A stretch of 64,000 nt of DNA from Brugia malayi. Lineage: Eukaryota > Nematoda > Chromadorea > Rhabditida > Onchocercidae. Shown here one piece after another: positions 61,043-64,000 of the stretch. Every line of letters starts with the position of its first letter. The first letter of the stretch is position 1. The translations under genes were made by a program, and so were the position numbers. Location of the stretch: assembly GCF_000002995.4 (NCBI RefSeq), contig NW_025062475.1, positions 11,040,187 through 11,104,186 on the forward strand, read 5' to 3'. The notes beneath the pieces were generated by a model. It did not search any database and was not told the DNA's origin. It worked only from the letters and a program-made list of their open reading frames with translations.

Positions 61043-64000
61043 CTAAAATTTTAACTTTTTTTTTTTTTTAATTTTGTTTAAATCTTGAATTGAAGACATT
61101 TGAAAAGATATGAAAAATGAAACAATTAAAAGTTAAATATTAAATGAAATTTTAAAGATTAATAATTAATGGATAAAAGTTCATAAAAAGTTATATAATT
61201 TTATATTGCTTTCCGTTTATTTTCTTTTTATTGTTTTTTCTTCATTCGTTTTTGTTATTTAAATTTCATTTCAAAAGCTCAAAACTATTTCTCAATATTT
61301 ATGTCAACAGTATTCGATGTTTTTTTTTTTTTTTCTCTTTTCTCATTTTGAATTTTTTCAATTTTAATTTAAAAAATTACTTATCTTCTTTTAGAGTTAG
61401 CATAATAAGTAAATTTCTGTAATACTTTAACATTTCAACGTGAATTATTTGTTATGCCTTTTTAATAACACTAAGTTTTTAAGCTTAGATAATTAAACCA
61501 AAAAAAAAAAAAAAAGCAATTTAATAATGTTGAAATAATATATGCACAAAATGAATGTGATTGAATTATTTTATAATTATATCTTTAGCATTTAATTATC
61601 GTAACCCTTAAGCTAAGCTAAGACTTACAATCATCATTTTCTAGTTTAAAATTATGATAGAAATAGTTAACAATTAAAATTCATCATATTTACAAAAATT
61701 TTTGATTGATATGCAAATGAGAAATTAAATTGAAAAGTATGTATGTATGTGTTTGATCTATAAAATATCAGTTTTACTAATTTTGTAAAAATAAAATTCC
61801 AATCATTGCATTTATATATATTATTTTAATAATACTTCAAAAAATATTTATTGCAAACTAATTGATAATATTATAAAAAAATGAATTTTGCTTTGGTGGT
61901 ATCAGATGAAAGAAAATGAATGAATTGATGAGAAAAAATGAAATAATGATGGGAAGAAGTACGATAACGAAGAAGATGGATTATGAGACTAATGAAAACT
62001 TTTTTATGATCTACAACAACACTATTATAGATTTATTGTTTGGTTTTAATATTAAAAAAAAAAAAAATTTCAACTTTTCATTGTTTTTCTTTTTTTGCTT
62101 TGAAATTCTTGAATTAATCGATTCAAGTCAATAGTCATTTATTGATCATTTGAGATAAATCAGTTTTTCTTTAGTGATAATAAAGCTTTTTTAGTTCTTA
62201 GCAAATTCTTCCAGAAAATTTCCATAATTTATAAATTTCATAAATAAATAATAACTTTTTTTATTGTGAAATAATATATTTCATACAAAAGTAAAGAGAT
62301 AGAAAGATTTATATAAAACATAGATCACTAAAGTAATAAAATTTTTAAGTAAAATTATCAAGTTTTGCTCTTTAAATAATTATTAACAGTTGAAAATGAA
62401 AATGAAATTCATGAAAGGAGATAAAAGATTTGAAAAAAAAAAATGGTAGTGAAATTTTCACTCTTTTGAGATACTGATTAGCAAAATTTTCATTTTTTTT
62501 TTTTTTTTTTTTTGTTTTAAATTCAAATGAAAAAAAAAATGACAAAATTACTGTAAAGAAGGAGAGAATTACAAGATTTGATGATAAATGATATCAAATT
62601 AATAATCTTTGATGATAGCTAATTTAATAATTAGATAACATTGCTAATGTTACTTTTCACAAAAGTAATTTCGTAGAAAGCACAAAAAACAAAACAAAAT
62701 AAAAATGTAAATAACATTAATTTTTACTGAGAATTTTTTGCTGAAGAAAAAAATAAAAAATGAAAATGAAATTAAGAAGAACAAAAATTCTTTCAATGAT
62801 CTAAATTATTTCATGATTATTCTCATTAATCTAAAAACTATTTAGCAGGAACTTTTGAACAACATGAAGATTTCTTTTTTCAAAAAATTTAAATTTATAT
62901 TTGAAAAGTTAATTTGTTTTCTTCTTCTTTTTTTTTTTTTGAGAGGAAAAAAATTCTTCAAAGTTGTTGTAATTGTTTGTTTTCGTTATTTTTTTTTGTC
63001 ATCAATGACTTGCTATAGTTGATGTATATTCATCCATTTGCAATATGTCATTCTAATTTTTTAACTAAAAATTTTTTTTCAAAAGAAAAAGAATGTTTTC
63101 AATAAATTTTTTAAAAAGAAAATTGAAATTTTTTCGTTTTTACTGCAATGTAAAATTGCAAAAAAAAAGGAAAAAACTTTTTTGTATATTATTTAAAATA
63201 TGCTTCTATAAAAATAATTAATTTTACATATTTTTATTGCCTATTTTACTAGCACTTCAGACTTTTTAAGCATCATAATTATATCTATTACTATTTGTAT
63301 TACATATATTCTACAACAGGAAACCAAAATATTTTTTGAAATAAATATTGTTATTTTGAAGAGAGAAAAAAATGATTTAATAAATAATTAATTAATAATT
63401 AAATCTAGAAAAGGTGAGAAAAAAGAAGAAAAATGATGAAAGATTGGTGTATTTAAAAAATATTATGCAAAAAGTGTTGATTAATCAATTTAGCAATTTC
63501 TTCTCATCTTGCTCCTTTTTTTTTTTTTTGATGAATATTAGCTTTTAGAAATTTTGTGTTGAAATTAATCAACAAATATTTTTCAAAATATGCCATTAAA
63601 ATTAATGAGTATTTATTTTGTGATAAAATACATTCGAATAAGTTATATTCGTTGAAAATTTATGAAACTTAACAAAATGAACAATCAATAATGATTACTG
63701 ATTATTTTATCAGAGTTATCACAAAGAAATGTTATCTGATTAAAACAGTGATATTTTTTACTTTTATGCACATAAAATATTGCAAAAAAAGGGAATTCAG
63801 GAATTATATGATAACAGCACTGATAATCATTACTGATAAGTGATAAAATATCCTAAATGTAATGTATGAAAGCATGCAATTCATGCAATTTGCTCTTGCA
63901 TCTCTTTTCGTTGATTAAAACAATTTGTAATTATAAAAAGAAAAAAAAATTATTTCAGTAAGGCAGGAAGAAGAGTTGAAGAAAAAATTGCAAAATAGAA
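61043..64000. other. AT-rich region without recognised genes
   Basis: This is upstream of the membrane-protein gene and reaches the window edge. It has poly-A/T runs (for example 62493-62513) and no exon I can support on either strand. Any promoter of that gene would lie here. Confidence 0.5.

Noticed and set aside
61916..62134. 72-residue plus-strand frame
   Set aside because: Low-complexity Asn/Phe-rich, poly-A within; no support.
1..64000. CRISPR arrays, bacterial operons, prophage or insertion sequences
   Set aside because: Spliced genes throughout show a eukaryotic nuclear genome; no regularly spaced identical repeats with unique spacers, and no transposase or integrase frames were seen.

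Overview
The window looks like nuclear DNA of a nematode, most likely a filarial or other clade III parasite. It is strongly AT-rich and dotted with poly-A/poly-T runs. Every recognisable gene is cut into exons of about 50-350 bp by introns with GT..(T)TTTCAG-type borders. Several first exons sit just behind an extra 3' splice site, as expected for spliced-leader trans-splicing. The species call is inference. I rebuilt the genes by hand from splice sites and reading-frame phase; single-exon reading frames alone would miss most of them.

Layout: (1) 1-7741, no gene seen, only simple repeats and two hairpins. (2) 7742-10827 minus, the RAD9 checkpoint-clamp subunit, head to head with (3) 11217-12046 plus, an NAT9-type N-acetyltransferase. 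(4) 13533-25636 minus, a 21-exon gene for a protein of about 1411 residues. It has an N-terminal membrane anchor, a furin-like RKRR site, EB-like cysteine modules, five Kunitz domains (two lacking the same disulfide) and a long string of lustrin-type cysteine repeats. (5) 30771-41356 minus, a Bicaudal-C/GLD-3-like KH-array protein that may continue in frame to 29287. (6) 41843-47020 minus, a 13-exon cyclic-nucleotide-gated channel alpha subunit of about 654 residues. (7) 49129-50482 minus, a small secreted cysteine-rich protein. (8) 53220-55616 minus, ribosomal protein S3. (9) 57376-61042 minus, an unrecognised four-pass membrane protein with two possible first exons. (10) 61043-64000, no gene seen.

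The genes do not form one pathway. They are independent loci for DNA-damage checkpoint, protein acetylation, extracellular matrix or protease control, RNA control (germline, if like GLD-3), sensory signalling and translation. The most striking features are the Kunitz/lustrin protein and two introns, in unrelated genes, where tandem repeats have copied the 5' splice site itself (16895-17004 and 44901-45238).
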